The notes under the pieces were generated by a model. That model made no database searches. It was not told the origin of the DNA and saw nothing but the letters and a program-made list of their open reading frames with translations. From assembly GCA_002340095.1 (NCBI GenBank), contig DDKS01000021.1:1-42632 (forward strand): a stretch of 42,632 bases of DNA. Direction: 5' to 3'. Below are positions 1 through 9,579 of this stretch, piece by piece. The position numbers and the translations under genes were made by a program. This stretch comes from Betaproteobacteria bacterium UBA2592. GTDB lineage: Bacteria; Pseudomonadota; Gammaproteobacteria; Burkholderiales; Rhodocyclaceae. Within the stretch, counting starts at the first letter, position 1. Each line of letters starts with the position of its first letter.

Positions 1-50
1 TTTGTAAACACCCTCTTAGACAATCGGGATGCGCCGTATATCATGGGCAC

Positions 51-1703
<1,653 letters not shown>

Positions 1704-1713
1704 GGCTTTTGCC

Positions 1714-1729
1714 CCGGGCGCCGGCCCGG
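1714..1729. terminator. Hairpin between convergent genes
   Basis: CCGGGC and GCCCGG form a 6-bp stem with a 4-base loop in the 27-bp gap between two convergent stop codons. No clear T-run follows on either side, so terminator function is only likely. Confidence 0.35.
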
Positions 1730-1730
1730 C

Positions 1731-2162
1731 TTACCAGAATTTTTGCAGCCAGCTCTTTTTGACGCCCCGCTTGAGGAGCACCGGGGCGTACTGGGCGTCC
1801 TTTTCCTGGATGTGCTGGATCAGCCAGTCCCGCAGCAGGCTGAACAGCTCCATGCTGACGCTGCTGTCTCCTTGCAGGAAGCGCTGCTTGATGTGCATGA
1901 CCTTTTCCACGAACAGGTCATGGCCCTTCTTGTGGGCCGCATAGTCCTCGTATTCGAACAGGCGCAGCAGGCATTCCTCGATGGCGAAGTGGATGCGGGT
2001 GTAGTCCACCACTTCGTGGATGACCCGACCAACCTCCTCGGCGCTGCGCTTCCTCACGATGGCCATGTAGAAGTCGTTGATCAGGTTGACCAGCTTCTTG
2101 TGCTGTTCGTCGATTTCTTGAATGCCGAGCTCGTACTCGGGTTTCCAGGTGATCACGTCCAC
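1731..2162 (-). CDS. Bacteriohemerythrin
   Basis: A 143-residue single-domain cytoplasmic hemerythrin that should bind O2 at a non-heme di-iron centre. All expected iron ligands are visible: H21 (EQHKKL), H58 and E62 (HFAIEE), H77 and H81 (HKKGH), and H117 and D122 (HIQEKD). Length matches the stand-alone bacterial family. It starts with GTG at 2162, supported by AGGAG eight bases upstream. No output domain is fused, so it may serve oxygen storage or delivery, or oxygen sensing with a partner. It is convergent with the cyclase gene, and nothing in the sequence shows a functional link. Confidence 0.93.
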   Translation of the reverse strand: MDVITWKPEYELGIQEIDEQHKKLVNLINDFYMAIVRKRSAEEVGRVIHEVVDYTRIHFAIEECLLRLFEYEDYAAHKKGHDLFVEKVMHIKQRFLQGDSSVSMELFSLLRDWLIQHIQEKDAQYAPVLLKRGVKKSWLQKFW

Positions 2163-2350
2163 GGTTCTTGCTCCTGTCGGGGGGTCCGGCCCGGGCGGTG
2201 CCTGCCGCGTGCGGAGTGGCTACAGCGGAGAATGCCGCCGGGTTGATTCTCTTGTCATTGGTGATGGCAATGGTCCCAGCTTTTGCGGTGGCAGGCAAGT
2301 CCGCCCGGCTTTTCTGGCAATCCCATGCCCTCGGTGTGGGGGTGCTGGCT

Positions 2351-2773
2351 TCAGACCAGGGCGCCCTGTCCTACCAGGACGTAGCGCAGGGCCTTGCCCA
2401 GGGCCATGCACAGCAGGCAGGGCAGCCAGTGCAGTTTCAACCAGCCGGCTGCCAGGCAGAGGGCGTCGCCGACCAGTGGTGCCCAGGACAGCAGCAGGGC
2501 GGCCGGGCCCCATTGTTCGAGCCTTTCCTTGTGCGGCAGATGCGCCAGCCGCTGCCACCGGGGCAGGAAGCGGCCACAGGCGTAGGTGGTCATGCCGCCC
2601 AGGGTGTTGCCCAGGGTGGCGGCCCCCAGGGCCGGCCAGAACTGCTCCGGGTGCAGCTTCAGGAAACCGAACAGCAGCAGCTCTGAGCCGCCGGGCAGGA
2701 CCGTGGCGGACAGGAAGCTGGACAGCAAAATGCCCCACAGGCCCTGCTCAGCGGTGACGTTCAGCCATTCCAC
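2351..2773 (-). CDS. YqaA/DedA-like membrane protein
   Basis: A small integral membrane protein of 140 residues resembling the YqaA branch of the SNARE-associated/DedA family. It has an N-terminal hydrophobic region with the family-like SSFLSATVLPGGSE, then a glycine-rich turn (LGNTLGGMTTY) and further membrane segments. The exact role is unknown; DedA relatives affect membrane homeostasis and lipid flipping. The reading frame opens with GTG at 2773, with GAGGGG about 10 bases upstream, but a slightly later start is possible. It is divergent from ilvA across a short shared promoter region. The 188 bases between it and the hemerythrin gene hold no gene I can support. Confidence 0.75.
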   Translation of the reverse strand: MEWLNVTAEQGLWGILLSSFLSATVLPGGSELLLFGFLKLHPEQFWPALGAATLGNTLGGMTTYACGRFLPRWQRLAHLPHKERLEQWGPAALLLSWAPLVGDALCLAAGWLKLHWLPCLLCMALGKALRYVLVGQGALV

Positions 2774-2783
2774 CCTTTAGAAT
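2754..2783 (+). promoter_or_regulatory. Likely sigma-70 promoter of ilvA
   Basis: GTGACG (2754-2759) and TAGAAT (2778-2783) are separated by 18 bases and lie 28 bases before the ilvA ATG. The -10 is a good match, the -35 moderate. It overlaps the start of the divergent yqaA-like gene. Confidence 0.4.
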
Positions 2784-2811
2784 CCCCTCTTTGCCTCGAA
2801 AAAGAACCGCC

Positions 2812-4344
2812 ATGTCCCCGGATTACCTGCAGAAAATCCTCAACGCCCAGGTGTACGACCTGGCCGTGGAGACCCCCCTGGATTTTGCCTCCAATCTCTC
2901 CGCCCGGGTCGGGAACCGCATCTACTTCAAGCGGGAGGACATGCAGCCGGTGTTTTCCTTCAAGCTCCGGGGCGCCTACAACAAGATCGCCAACCTCTCC
3001 GCCGAGAAGTTGAAGCGGGGGGTGATCTGCGCTTCCGCCGGCAACCACGCCCAGGGCGTCGCCATGTCCGCCGCCCACCTGGGCTGCCGGGCGGTGATCG
3101 TGATGCCCACCACCACCCCGGCCATCAAGGTGGAGGCGGTGAAGAAGCGCGGCGGCGAGGTGGTGCTGGCCGGGGATTCCTACGACGAGGCCTACGCCCA
3201 TGCCCTGGAGCTGGAAAAGAGCGAAAAGCTCACCTTCGTGCATCCCTTCGACGATCCGGACGTGATCGCCGGTCAGGGCACCATCGGCATGGAAATCCTG
3301 CGCCAGCATCCACGTCACGACGGCAGGGTGCATGCAGTGTTCGTCGCCATCGGTGGCGGCGGGCTGGCGGCCGGGGTGGCCGCCTACATCAAGGCGGTCC
3401 GCCCCGAGGTCAAGGTGATCGGCGTCGAGACCTTCGATGCGGATGCCATGAAACGCTCCATTGCTGCCGGTAAAAGGGTGCGCCTCGACCAGGTGGGGCT
3501 GTTTGCGGACGGCACGGCGGTCAAGCTCGTTGGCGAGGAAACCTTCCGCCTCTGCAGGGAACTGCTCGACGACATCATCCTGGTGGATACGGATGCCATC
3601 TGTGCCGCCATCAAGGATGTGTTCGAGGACACCCGTTCGATCCTCGAACCCTCCGGGGCGCTTGCCATTGCCGGGGCCAAGGAATACGCCCGCCAGCACA
3701 AGCTCAAGGACAAGGTGCTGGTGGCCGTGGCCTCCGGTGCCAACACCAATTTCGACCGGCTGCGCTTCGTGGCCGAGCGGGCCGAGATCGGCGAGCAGCG
3801 CGAGGCGGTGCTGGCCGTGACCCTGCCCGAGCAGCCCGGTGCTTACAAGAAATTCGTCTCCCTGATTGGCAAGCACAACATCACCGAGTTCAACTACCGC
3901 TATCACCACCGGGCCGAGGCCCATGTATACGTAGGCATTCAGGTGGCGAGCCGGGCCGAATCCCTGAAGCTGGTGGAAAGCCTGAAGCGGCACGGCTACC
4001 CGACCCTGGACCTGTCCGAGGACGAAACCGCCAAGCTGCATGTGCGTCATATGGTGGGCGGCCACGCGCCCCAGGTGCGGGAAGGGGGCATGAGCGAACT
4101 CGTATACCGTTTCGAGTTCCCGGAGCGGCCCGGCGCCCTGATGAACTTCCTCAACCAGATGAGTGCCGGCTGGAACATCAGCCTGTTCCACTACCGCAAC
4201 CACGGCGCCGATACTGCCCGGGTGCTGGTGGGAATGCAGGTGCCACCCAACGAGATGGGGGATTTCCAGGTCTTCCTCGACAAGCTCGGCTACCGCTGCT
4301 GGAACGAAACGGAAAACCCGGTCTACAAGCTTTTCCTGGGCTGA
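2812..4344 (+). CDS. ilvA: Biosynthetic threonine ammonia-lyase
   Basis: A 510-residue PLP enzyme that deaminates threonine to 2-oxobutanoate, the first step of isoleucine synthesis. The PLP lysine is K51 in SFKLRGAYN. The phosphate-binding loop is SAGNHAQG, and a second glycine loop is GGGGLAAG. Two C-terminal ACT-like regulatory domains are visible (EQPGAYKKF and ERPGALMNF), which marks the long, isoleucine-inhibited biosynthetic form rather than the short catabolic one. Length is close to E. coli IlvA (514). The ATG at 2812 is preferred over an in-frame TTG at 2791 because the protein then begins like other IlvA proteins. It is followed by cysK on the same strand after 128 bases. Confidence 0.95.
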   Translation: MSPDYLQKILNAQVYDLAVETPLDFASNLSARVGNRIYFKREDMQPVFSFKLRGAYNKIANLSAEKLKRGVICASAGNHAQGVAMSAAHLGCRAVIVMPTTTPAIKVEAVKKRGGEVVLAGDSYDEAYAHALELEKSEKLTFVHPFDDPDVIAGQGTIGMEILRQHPRHDGRVHAVFVAIGGGGLAAGVAAYIKAVRPEVKVIGVETFDADAMKRSIAAGKRVRLDQVGLFADGTAVKLVGEETFRLCRELLDDIILVDTDAICAAIKDVFEDTRSILEPSGALAIAGAKEYARQHKLKDKVLVAVASGANTNFDRLRFVAERAEIGEQREAVLAVTLPEQPGAYKKFVSLIGKHNITEFNYRYHHRAEAHVYVGIQVASRAESLKLVESLKRHGYPTLDLSEDETAKLHVRHMVGGHAPQVREGGMSELVYRFEFPERPGALMNFLNQMSAGWNISLFHYRNHGADTARVLVGMQVPPNEMGDFQVFLDKLGYRCWNETENPVYKLFLG

Positions 4345-4370
4345 AGCCAGGGCCCGGCCCGGCAGCCTGT

Positions 4371-4391
4371 CTGCCGGTTTATCGCCGGCAG
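4371..4391 (+). terminator. Stem-loop between ilvA and cysK
   Basis: CTGCCGG and CCGGCAG form a perfect 7-bp stem with a 7-base loop downstream of the ilvA stop. There is no T-run after it, so it may be a transcript-end stabiliser or a leader structure of cysK rather than a full terminator. Confidence 0.4.
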
Positions 4392-4472
4392 GAATAACCA
4401 TCTGGCCAGACGATCTTTATGGTTCGCAGACCGATCCTTAGACTTGTCTCATCCCCTTTTCCGGAGTTTTTC

Positions 4473-5405
4473 ATGAACATCGCCGGCAACGTTACCGAAC
4501 TGGTGGGCAACACCCCCCTGGTCCGCCTCAACAAACTCACTGCAGGCTGCGGCGCCACTGTGGCCGTCAAACTGGAATTCCTCAACCCGGCCCACAGCGT
4601 CAAGGACCGGATCGCCGTGGCCATGATCGACGCGGCCCAGGCCGCCGGCAAGATTGGCCCGGACACGGTGATCCTCGAACCCACCTCGGGCAACACCGGT
4701 ATCGGCCTGGCCATGGTCTGCGCCGCCCGGGGCATCAAGTGCGCCTTCGTCATGCCCGAAACCATGAGCCGGGAGCGGCGCCTGCTCTTGAAGGCCTACG
4801 GCGCCGAGCTGATCCTCACCCCCGGTCCCGAGGGCATGGGGGGCGCCATCAGGAAGGCCCAGGAACTGGCCGCCGCCGACTCTCGCTATTTGATCCCCCA
4901 GCAATTCGAAAACCCGGCCAATCCGGAAGTGCACCGCCAGACCACCGCCGAGGAAATCTGGCGCGACACGGACGGCCAGGTGGACATCTTCGTGGCCGGG
5001 GTCGGCACCGGCGGCACGATTACCGGTGTCGGCCAGGTCCTCAAGGCGAAGAAATCCGACGTCAAGGTGGTGGCCGTGGAACCGGCTGCCTCCCCGGTGC
5101 TGTCGGGCGGCGAGAAGGGCCCCCATCCCATCCAGGGCATCGGCGCCGGCTTCGTGCCGGCCATCCTCGACACCCGCATCTACGACGAGGTGATCCAGGT
5201 GGCCAACGAGGACGCCTTTGCCATCGCCCGCCGCCTGGCGACCGAGGAAGGCCTGCTCGTCGGCATCTCCTCCGGCGCCGCGGTCAGCGCCGCCCTGGTT
5301 CTGGCGAAGCGCCCGGAAAACGCCGGCAAGCTGATCGTCGCCATCCTGCCCTCCTTCGGCGAGCGCTACCTGTCCACGGCCCTGTACTCCCATCTGGAAG
5401 TCTGA
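4473..5405 (+). CDS. cysK: Cysteine synthase A (O-acetylserine sulfhydrylase)
   Basis: A 310-residue cytoplasmic PLP enzyme that makes cysteine from O-acetylserine and sulfide. The PLP lysine is K44 in HSVKDR. The substrate loop is TSGNTGIG, the phosphate loop is GVGTGGTITG, and HPIQGIGAGF fits CysK-type enzymes better than CysM. The start is the ATG at 4473, which follows GGAG in the leader and gives the standard N-terminus; an upstream in-frame extension to 4419 has no support. The PatB/MalY-type gene begins one base after the stop, so the two are probably one transcript serving sulfur amino-acid balance. Confidence 0.94.
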   Translation: MNIAGNVTELVGNTPLVRLNKLTAGCGATVAVKLEFLNPAHSVKDRIAVAMIDAAQAAGKIGPDTVILEPTSGNTGIGLAMVCAARGIKCAFVMPETMSRERRLLLKAYGAELILTPGPEGMGGAIRKAQELAAADSRYLIPQQFENPANPEVHRQTTAEEIWRDTDGQVDIFVAGVGTGGTITGVGQVLKAKKSDVKVVAVEPAASPVLSGGEKGPHPIQGIGAGFVPAILDTRIYDEVIQVANEDAFAIARRLATEEGLLVGISSGAAVSAALVLAKRPENAGKLIVAILPSFGERYLSTALYSHLEV

Positions 5406-5406
5406 C

Positions 5407-6561
5407 TTGAGGCCGAACTTGGCGGATTTCGATTTCGAGCAGGTGCCGGACCGGCGCGGTACCGACTCCATCAAGTGGGGCCGGTACGCCGGTCGGGACG
5501 TGCTGCCCCTGTGGGTGGCGGACATGGATTTTCCCGCCCCGCCCGCCGTGCTGGCGGCGCTGCACGAACGCGTCAGCCACGGGGTGTTCGGTTACGGCAC
5601 ACCCTGGCCTTCCCTGGTGGCGTCGGTGCTTGCGCACCTGGAGCGCGAGTATGGCTGGCGGGTGGAGGCCGAGTGGCTGATCTGGCTGCCGGGCCTGGTC
5701 ACCGGCCTCAACGTGGCCTGCCGCACGGTGACAGGCGGCGTGCTCACCAGCACGCCCGTCTACCCCCCCTTCCTCTTTGCCCCCGCCTTTTCCGAGCGGA
5801 AGCTGCAACGGGCCGAACTGGGCCTGCAGGCCGGTCGCTGGCAGATGGACTGGCAGGCGCTGGAGGCGGCCTGCACCCCGGCCACGGAACTGCTGCTGTT
5901 CTGCCACCCCCACAACCCGGTGGGCCGCTGCTGGCGCCGGGAGGAACTGGAACAGCTGGCTGAATTTGCCGGGCGGCACGACCTGATCGTCTGTTCCGAC
6001 GAAATCCACTGCGGTCTGGTGCTGGACGAGGGGCGGCGGCACCTGCCCTTCGCTGCCCTCGGGCCCGAGGCGGCGGCGCGCAGCATCACCCTGATGGCAC
6101 CCTCGAAGACCTTCAACATCCCAGGCCTGGGTTGCGCCTTCGCCGTGATCCCCGATGCCGCCCTGCGTCGTCGTTTCAGCCGCGCCATGGCCGGCATCGT
6201 TCCCCATGTGAATGTGCTTGGCCTGGCCGCCTGCGAAGCCGCGTACCGGGACTGTGGTGACTGGCACCAGGCCCTGTTGGCCCAATTGCGCCAGAACCGG
6301 GACCGGCTCGAAGCTGCCGTGGCCGCCCTGCCTGGGCTCGCCATGAGCCATGTGGAGGCCACCTATCTGGGCTGGATCGACGCCCGGGGCCTGGGGCTGG
6401 CAAATCCGGCGGCCTGGTTTGAAAGCCATGGCCTGGGCTTTTCCGATGGTGCCGAATTCGGGGCGCCAGGCTGGATCCGCTTCAATTTCGGTTGCACTGC
6501 TGCTACCCTCGACACCGCCCTGGCCCGCCTGCGGGTCGCCGTTGAGTCCGCCCATGCCTGA
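5407..6561 (+). CDS. PatB/MalY-type aminotransferase / C-S beta-lyase
   Basis: A 384-residue fold-type I PLP enzyme of the MalY/PatB family, which cleaves C-S bonds in cystathionine and related cysteine conjugates. It has the family N-terminus (DRRGTDSIKW...LPLWVADMDF), the NP motif (CHPHNPVGRCW), CSDEIHC, and the PLP lysine K234 in APSKTFNIPG. The start is TTG at 5407, with GGAAG six bases upstream and only one base after the cysK stop; no in-frame ATG occurs early enough. Pairing with cysK suggests interconversion of cysteine and homocysteine or release of sulfide from conjugates, which is inference. The 3' end overlaps the next small gene. Confidence 0.9.
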   Translation: MRPNLADFDFEQVPDRRGTDSIKWGRYAGRDVLPLWVADMDFPAPPAVLAALHERVSHGVFGYGTPWPSLVASVLAHLEREYGWRVEAEWLIWLPGLVTGLNVACRTVTGGVLTSTPVYPPFLFAPAFSERKLQRAELGLQAGRWQMDWQALEAACTPATELLLFCHPHNPVGRCWRREELEQLAEFAGRHDLIVCSDEIHCGLVLDEGRRHLPFAALGPEAAARSITLMAPSKTFNIPGLGCAFAVIPDAALRRRFSRAMAGIVPHVNVLGLAACEAAYRDCGDWHQALLAQLRQNRDRLEAAVAALPGLAMSHVEATYLGWIDARGLGLANPAAWFESHGLGFSDGAEFGAPGWIRFNFGCTAATLDTALARLRVAVESAHA

Positions 6562-6874
6562 TTGGCCCCTGCTGCAAATCACCATCCTCTGCCTCTTCAA
6601 CGCCCTGGGCATGCAGGTGCTGGCGACCGCCTGGGCCCTGCGCCTGCTGTTCCGGGCCGGCCGGTTCTGGCTGCCCTGGACGGCTTTCACCCTTGCCCTG
6701 CTGGCCATGGTGCCCCGTCACTGGCTTTCCCTGGAATTGACCCTGAGCACCGGTCTCTACGATTTTACCCAGGCCCTGCTGGCCCTGGGGGTTTCCTTCC
6801 TGTTCCTGCTGGCCATGCCCGGCCTGGCCATCCTGTTGCGCCGTGGAGTCAGCCAGGAAAAGCAAACTGGCTGA
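6554..6874 (+). CDS. Small hydrophobic membrane protein, unknown
   Basis: A 106-residue protein I do not recognise. It has about three hydrophobic segments (residues 8-28, 35-52 and 75-97) and a short charged C-terminus (RRGVSQEKQ). Its ATG at 6554 lies inside the end of the lyase gene, giving an 8-base overlap that suggests translational coupling to the cysK-lyase unit. A link to sulfur metabolism, for example export, is only suggested by position. A longer in-frame extension upstream runs entirely inside the lyase gene and is not credible. Confidence 0.6.
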   Translation: MPDWPLLQITILCLFNALGMQVLATAWALRLLFRAGRFWLPWTAFTLALLAMVPRHWLSLELTLSTGLYDFTQALLALGVSFLFLLAMPGLAILLRRGVSQEKQTG

Positions 6875-6880
6875 TTTTCT

Positions 6881-6890
6881 TTGGCATAAT
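6881..6890 (+). promoter_or_regulatory. Extended -10 promoter element
   Basis: TTGGCATAAT contains TGn followed by CATAAT and lies 29 bases before the ATG at 6920. It would give the zinc-ribbon gene its own promoter, separate from the sulfur genes. No clear -35 is visible. Confidence 0.35.
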
Positions 6891-6919
6891 CACCCGGAAT
6901 CTTTTCTGACGGGTGATCC

Positions 6920-7690
6920 ATGTTCTGCAAATCCTGTGGCCTCGACCTGAGCCAGCAGCCCCCCAAATTCTGTCCTGCTTGCGGCACACCCACGGCCAGA
7001 CCGGCTATTGCGGTGGAGCCGCAGGAGGTTCCAGCCGTCGAGCCGAACGTAGTTCCTCAGACCGAGATGCCGGACCCTCTTCCAGACACTTCTGCACCTG
7101 CACCTGCACCTGCACCTGCACCCGAACCCCCCGTGCCGGCTGCAGAGGTTCAGGGCAGTGCCTCGGTGGAGGCGTCAGTGGCGGCTCCTGCGGTTCCGCC
7201 TGTGGGTCGTGCCGGGGTTGATCCCCGCCTGGTGATGGGGGGGGGAGCCCTGCTGCTGGCCCTGGTCCTGGGCGGGGCCTGGTGGTTCCTGGGCAAGAAG
7301 GTGCCGGAACAGGTACCCGCCGAACCGGCAGGGGTCGCGGTGAGCCCGGCGACGGAACCTGCTTCACCAGTTTCACCGGAGCCGCCTGCCCCTGTGCCAG
7401 TCCCGGTGCAGGAGCCGGAGAAGAAAATCGTTCAGGAACCTGCCAAAACCACACCCAAGCCGGAAGCCGTCAAACCCAGGCCCAGAGCCGAGGAAAAGCC
7501 GAAGAAGGAGGAGAAGCCGCCCGTGCGGGAAACTTCCGTGCCGGACCAGAACGGGGCACCCACATGGCTGCAGAAAATGCGGCGTGATCTGGAAAATTGC
7601 CAGGGGGGATTCTTCTGCCGGGAGAAGGTGCGCTGGAAATATTGCGACGGACGCTGGAATACCGTGCCCGAGTGCAAGGTGAATGATTGA
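6920..7690 (+). CDS. Zinc-ribbon membrane protein with Cys-rich C-terminal domain
   Basis: A 256-residue protein of unknown function. It opens with a zinc ribbon (C3-x2-C6 and C18-x2-C21) on the cytoplasmic side. A Pro/Ala-rich linker follows, including an AP dipeptide run encoded by a perfect hexanucleotide repeat. One membrane segment lies at about residues 95-117 (MGGGALLLALVLGGAWWF). A second Pro- and Lys-rich linker leads to a C-terminal domain of about 45 residues with four cysteines (ENCQGGFFCREK...YCDGRW...ECKV), probably periplasmic and disulfide-bonded. The next gene also carries a zinc ribbon and lies 34 bases downstream, so they probably act together. The start codon gives the complete first CxxC. 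Confidence 0.8.
   Translation: MFCKSCGLDLSQQPPKFCPACGTPTARPAIAVEPQEVPAVEPNVVPQTEMPDPLPDTSAPAPAPAPAPEPPVPAAEVQGSASVEASVAAPAVPPVGRAGVDPRLVMGGGALLLALVLGGAWWFLGKKVPEQVPAEPAGVAVSPATEPASPVSPEPPAPVPVPVQEPEKKIVQEPAKTTPKPEAVKPRPRAEEKPKKEEKPPVRETSVPDQNGAPTWLQKMRRDLENCQGGFFCREKVRWKYCDGRWNTVPECKVND
7093..7122 (+). repeat. Hexanucleotide tandem repeat (TGCACC)5
   Basis: Five perfect TGCACC copies inside the zinc-ribbon gene encode an Ala-Pro dipeptide run. Copy-number slippage would change linker length without shifting the frame. Confidence 0.9.
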
Positions 7691-7724
7691 AAAGCATGGA
7701 CCATTACATTGACAGGGGGAAAAC

Positions 7725-8954
7725 ATGAATCAACAAGCATCCATACCGGCGCAAGGGGCCCGTTACTTTGATCTGCTGCGGGCCACGGATGCCCTGCGCA
7801 ATTGGAAGGCGCCGGGCATCCTGATCGGCAGCGGGCTGGTGGCAGGCCTGCTGGTCTTCCTCGGTGGGGTGATCGGTGCCCAGATGGGGGGATTTGTCAT
7901 TTCCGCCCTGTTTGCTTTCCTGGCGATGCTGGTGTTTCCCGTCGGGGTTTCTGCAGCGGGCCTGGTGTTGATGGATCAGGCCCAGGGCCTGCCCAGCCGT
8001 CCCCTGGCCGTGGCGGTGCTGGACGGGGTGTTCGCTGCCCTGAAAGTGCTGGCCGTGGCCCTGATTGGTGCGCTGGTGGTGCTGGCCTTTTACATCGTCA
8101 TGGCCCTGGTGCTGTTCCTCTGCAAGATTCCGGGCCTGGGGCCCGTGCTCTATGCCATCACTTTCCCGGTGCTGGTGGTGGTGGCCGGAATGCTTTTCTT
8201 CAGCCTCTACGTGGCCCTGTCCATGGCCGGTCCGGCCATCTGGAGCGGAGCCGGCATCAAGAGTGCCGTGGCCATGCTCTGGCAGATCGCCACCCATCGC
8301 ATGGTGGAACTGCTGATCAGCCTGCTCCTGCTCGGGCTCCTGCTGGGGCTGGTGGGTGCCGTGGTAGGTGGCATCCTGGGGGTTGGTTATTTCTCGGTGC
8401 TGGGTATGTCCCTGCCCATTCTGGGTAATGAGGTGATGGCTTCCCTGGGCGGCATGTTCGGAGGCTTGGGTGGTTTCGGTGGCTATGGTGCCCGGAGTGG
8501 CATGGGTTACATGATGGCGGCCGGGTTTGGCTCCATGGTGATCTTTGCGCTGGTCGGGGGCGCCCTGATGTCCATGGCCCTGATGGGGATCAACCTGATC
8601 TACCTGCGGGTCGCCGCTGATCTGGACCCGAGCGAGGCCGAGCGCCTGATCGGAGATCGACTCGATGAAGCCAAGCGCAAGGCCCAGGCCCTGAAGGAAG
8701 AATCCCAGCGCCGGGCCGAGGAAGCCCGGGAGCGTCTGCGGCAACAGCAGGAGGCAGCCCAACAGGCCAGGGCCGCCGCCGCGGCTGAGTCGGCTGCGGC
8801 TGAGGCCGCCCGTCAGGCAGCGCCTGGGGTCGAGCCGGTGGTTGAGGCAGCGCCTGCCGAAGCGGCCGTGCTCAGCCACTGTCCCCAGTGCAAGGCAGCC
8901 ATTCAGCCGGGTGACCGTTTCTGCGGTGAGTGTGGCAGCAAGCTGTCTGGTTAA
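7725..8954 (+). CDS. Polytopic membrane protein with C-terminal zinc ribbon
   Basis: A 409-residue protein not assigned to a known family. The first about 290 residues are strongly hydrophobic, with roughly six to eight membrane segments and a Gly/Met-rich stretch (GGMFGGLGGFGGYG). Residues about 310-365 form a charged, Ala/Glu/Arg-rich probable coiled coil. The last 25 residues are a zinc ribbon (CPQCKAAIQ...FCGECGSKL). It follows the single-pass zinc-ribbon gene by 34 bases, with a purine-rich AGGGGGAAAA before the ATG. The pair may form a membrane complex using zinc ribbons for assembly or nucleic-acid or protein contact; that is inference from architecture only. Confidence 0.8.
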   Translation: MNQQASIPAQGARYFDLLRATDALRNWKAPGILIGSGLVAGLLVFLGGVIGAQMGGFVISALFAFLAMLVFPVGVSAAGLVLMDQAQGLPSRPLAVAVLDGVFAALKVLAVALIGALVVLAFYIVMALVLFLCKIPGLGPVLYAITFPVLVVVAGMLFFSLYVALSMAGPAIWSGAGIKSAVAMLWQIATHRMVELLISLLLLGLLLGLVGAVVGGILGVGYFSVLGMSLPILGNEVMASLGGMFGGLGGFGGYGARSGMGYMMAAGFGSMVIFALVGGALMSMALMGINLIYLRVAADLDPSEAERLIGDRLDEAKRKAQALKEESQRRAEEARERLRQQQEAAQQARAAAAAESAAAEAARQAAPGVEPVVEAAPAEAAVLSHCPQCKAAIQPGDRFCGECGSKLSG

Positions 8955-8960
8955 GCGGGC

Positions 8961-9563
8961 TTAGCGGGGCCGGAAACAGCCGGCCTCGGTGACGATCCAG
9001 TCGAGGGGCTGGTCGTGGACTTCGGGCTGGATGCTGTCCACCCGGTTCAGCTCGAAACCCACGCCGATGGCGAGCGGCCGGGGGTCGAGGCTGGCCAGGG
9101 TGCGGTCGAAGAAGCCGCCGCCGTAGCCGAGTCGGTAGCCGGCGGCGTCGAAGGCATTGAGGGGTAGCAGCAGTACGTCCGGCCGCACCCAGGGCCCCGC
9201 AGTGGGTGTGGGAATGCCATAACGGTCCGGCTCCAACCGGGTATCCGGGCTCCAGGGGCGAAAGGCCAGGGGCCGGGCTGGCGCCGTGACCACGGGCAGG
9301 GCGGCCTGACAGCCCTGGGCCTGCCAGGCCGTCAGGGCCGGGCGCACATCGGGTTCGTGGTGGATCGGCCAGCAGAAGGCGATGCACTGGCCCGGGGGGC
9401 GGGCGAAGCTTTCCAGCAGGTGCGCCACGATCATGGCCGACCAGCCCGCCACCGTGGCAGGGGCCAGTTTCCGGCGGATGGCGATCATGTGGCGGCGCAG
9501 CTGGTCCCGTTGCTTCTGGCTGCGGGCCCGGGAGGCCATGGTATCCTCGGCGGCGGTTTTCAT
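8961..9563 (-). CDS. 5-formyltetrahydrofolate cyclo-ligase
   Basis: A 200-residue cytoplasmic enzyme that converts 5-formyl-THF to 5,10-methenyl-THF using ATP. The family signature GYGGGFFDR is present near residue 150. The N-terminus has the typical arginine-rich helix (QLRRHMIAIRRKL). Two nearby ATG starts exist: 9563, and 9539 giving MASRARSQ; the longer is kept but not decided. The gene is divergent from slt with only 16 bases between start codons, so the promoters must lie within coding sequence or overlap. Its end is convergent with the zinc-ribbon pair. Confidence 0.9.
   Translation of the reverse strand: MKTAAEDTMASRARSQKQRDQLRRHMIAIRRKLAPATVAGWSAMIVAHLLESFARPPGQCIAFCWPIHHEPDVRPALTAWQAQGCQAALPVVTAPARPLAFRPWSPDTRLEPDRYGIPTPTAGPWVRPDVLLLPLNAFDAAGYRLGYGGGFFDRTLASLDPRPLAIGVGFELNRVDSIQPEVHDQPLDWIVTEAGCFRPR
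8968..8985 (+). terminator. Possible hairpin at the end of the zinc-ribbon pair
   Basis: GGCCGG and CCGGCC flank a 6-base loop just after the stop of the polytopic gene, inside the 3' end of the convergent gene. No T-run follows. Confidence 0.25.
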
Positions 9564-9579
9564 CCGTCGAATCTAACAC

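Noticed and set aside
2761..4401. 546-codon minus-strand frame opposite ilvA
   Set aside because: ilvA is certain on the plus strand, and the antisense translation has no family features.
4473..5405. CysM instead of CysK
   Set aside because: The HPIQGIGAGF region and overall pattern fit the CysK form better.
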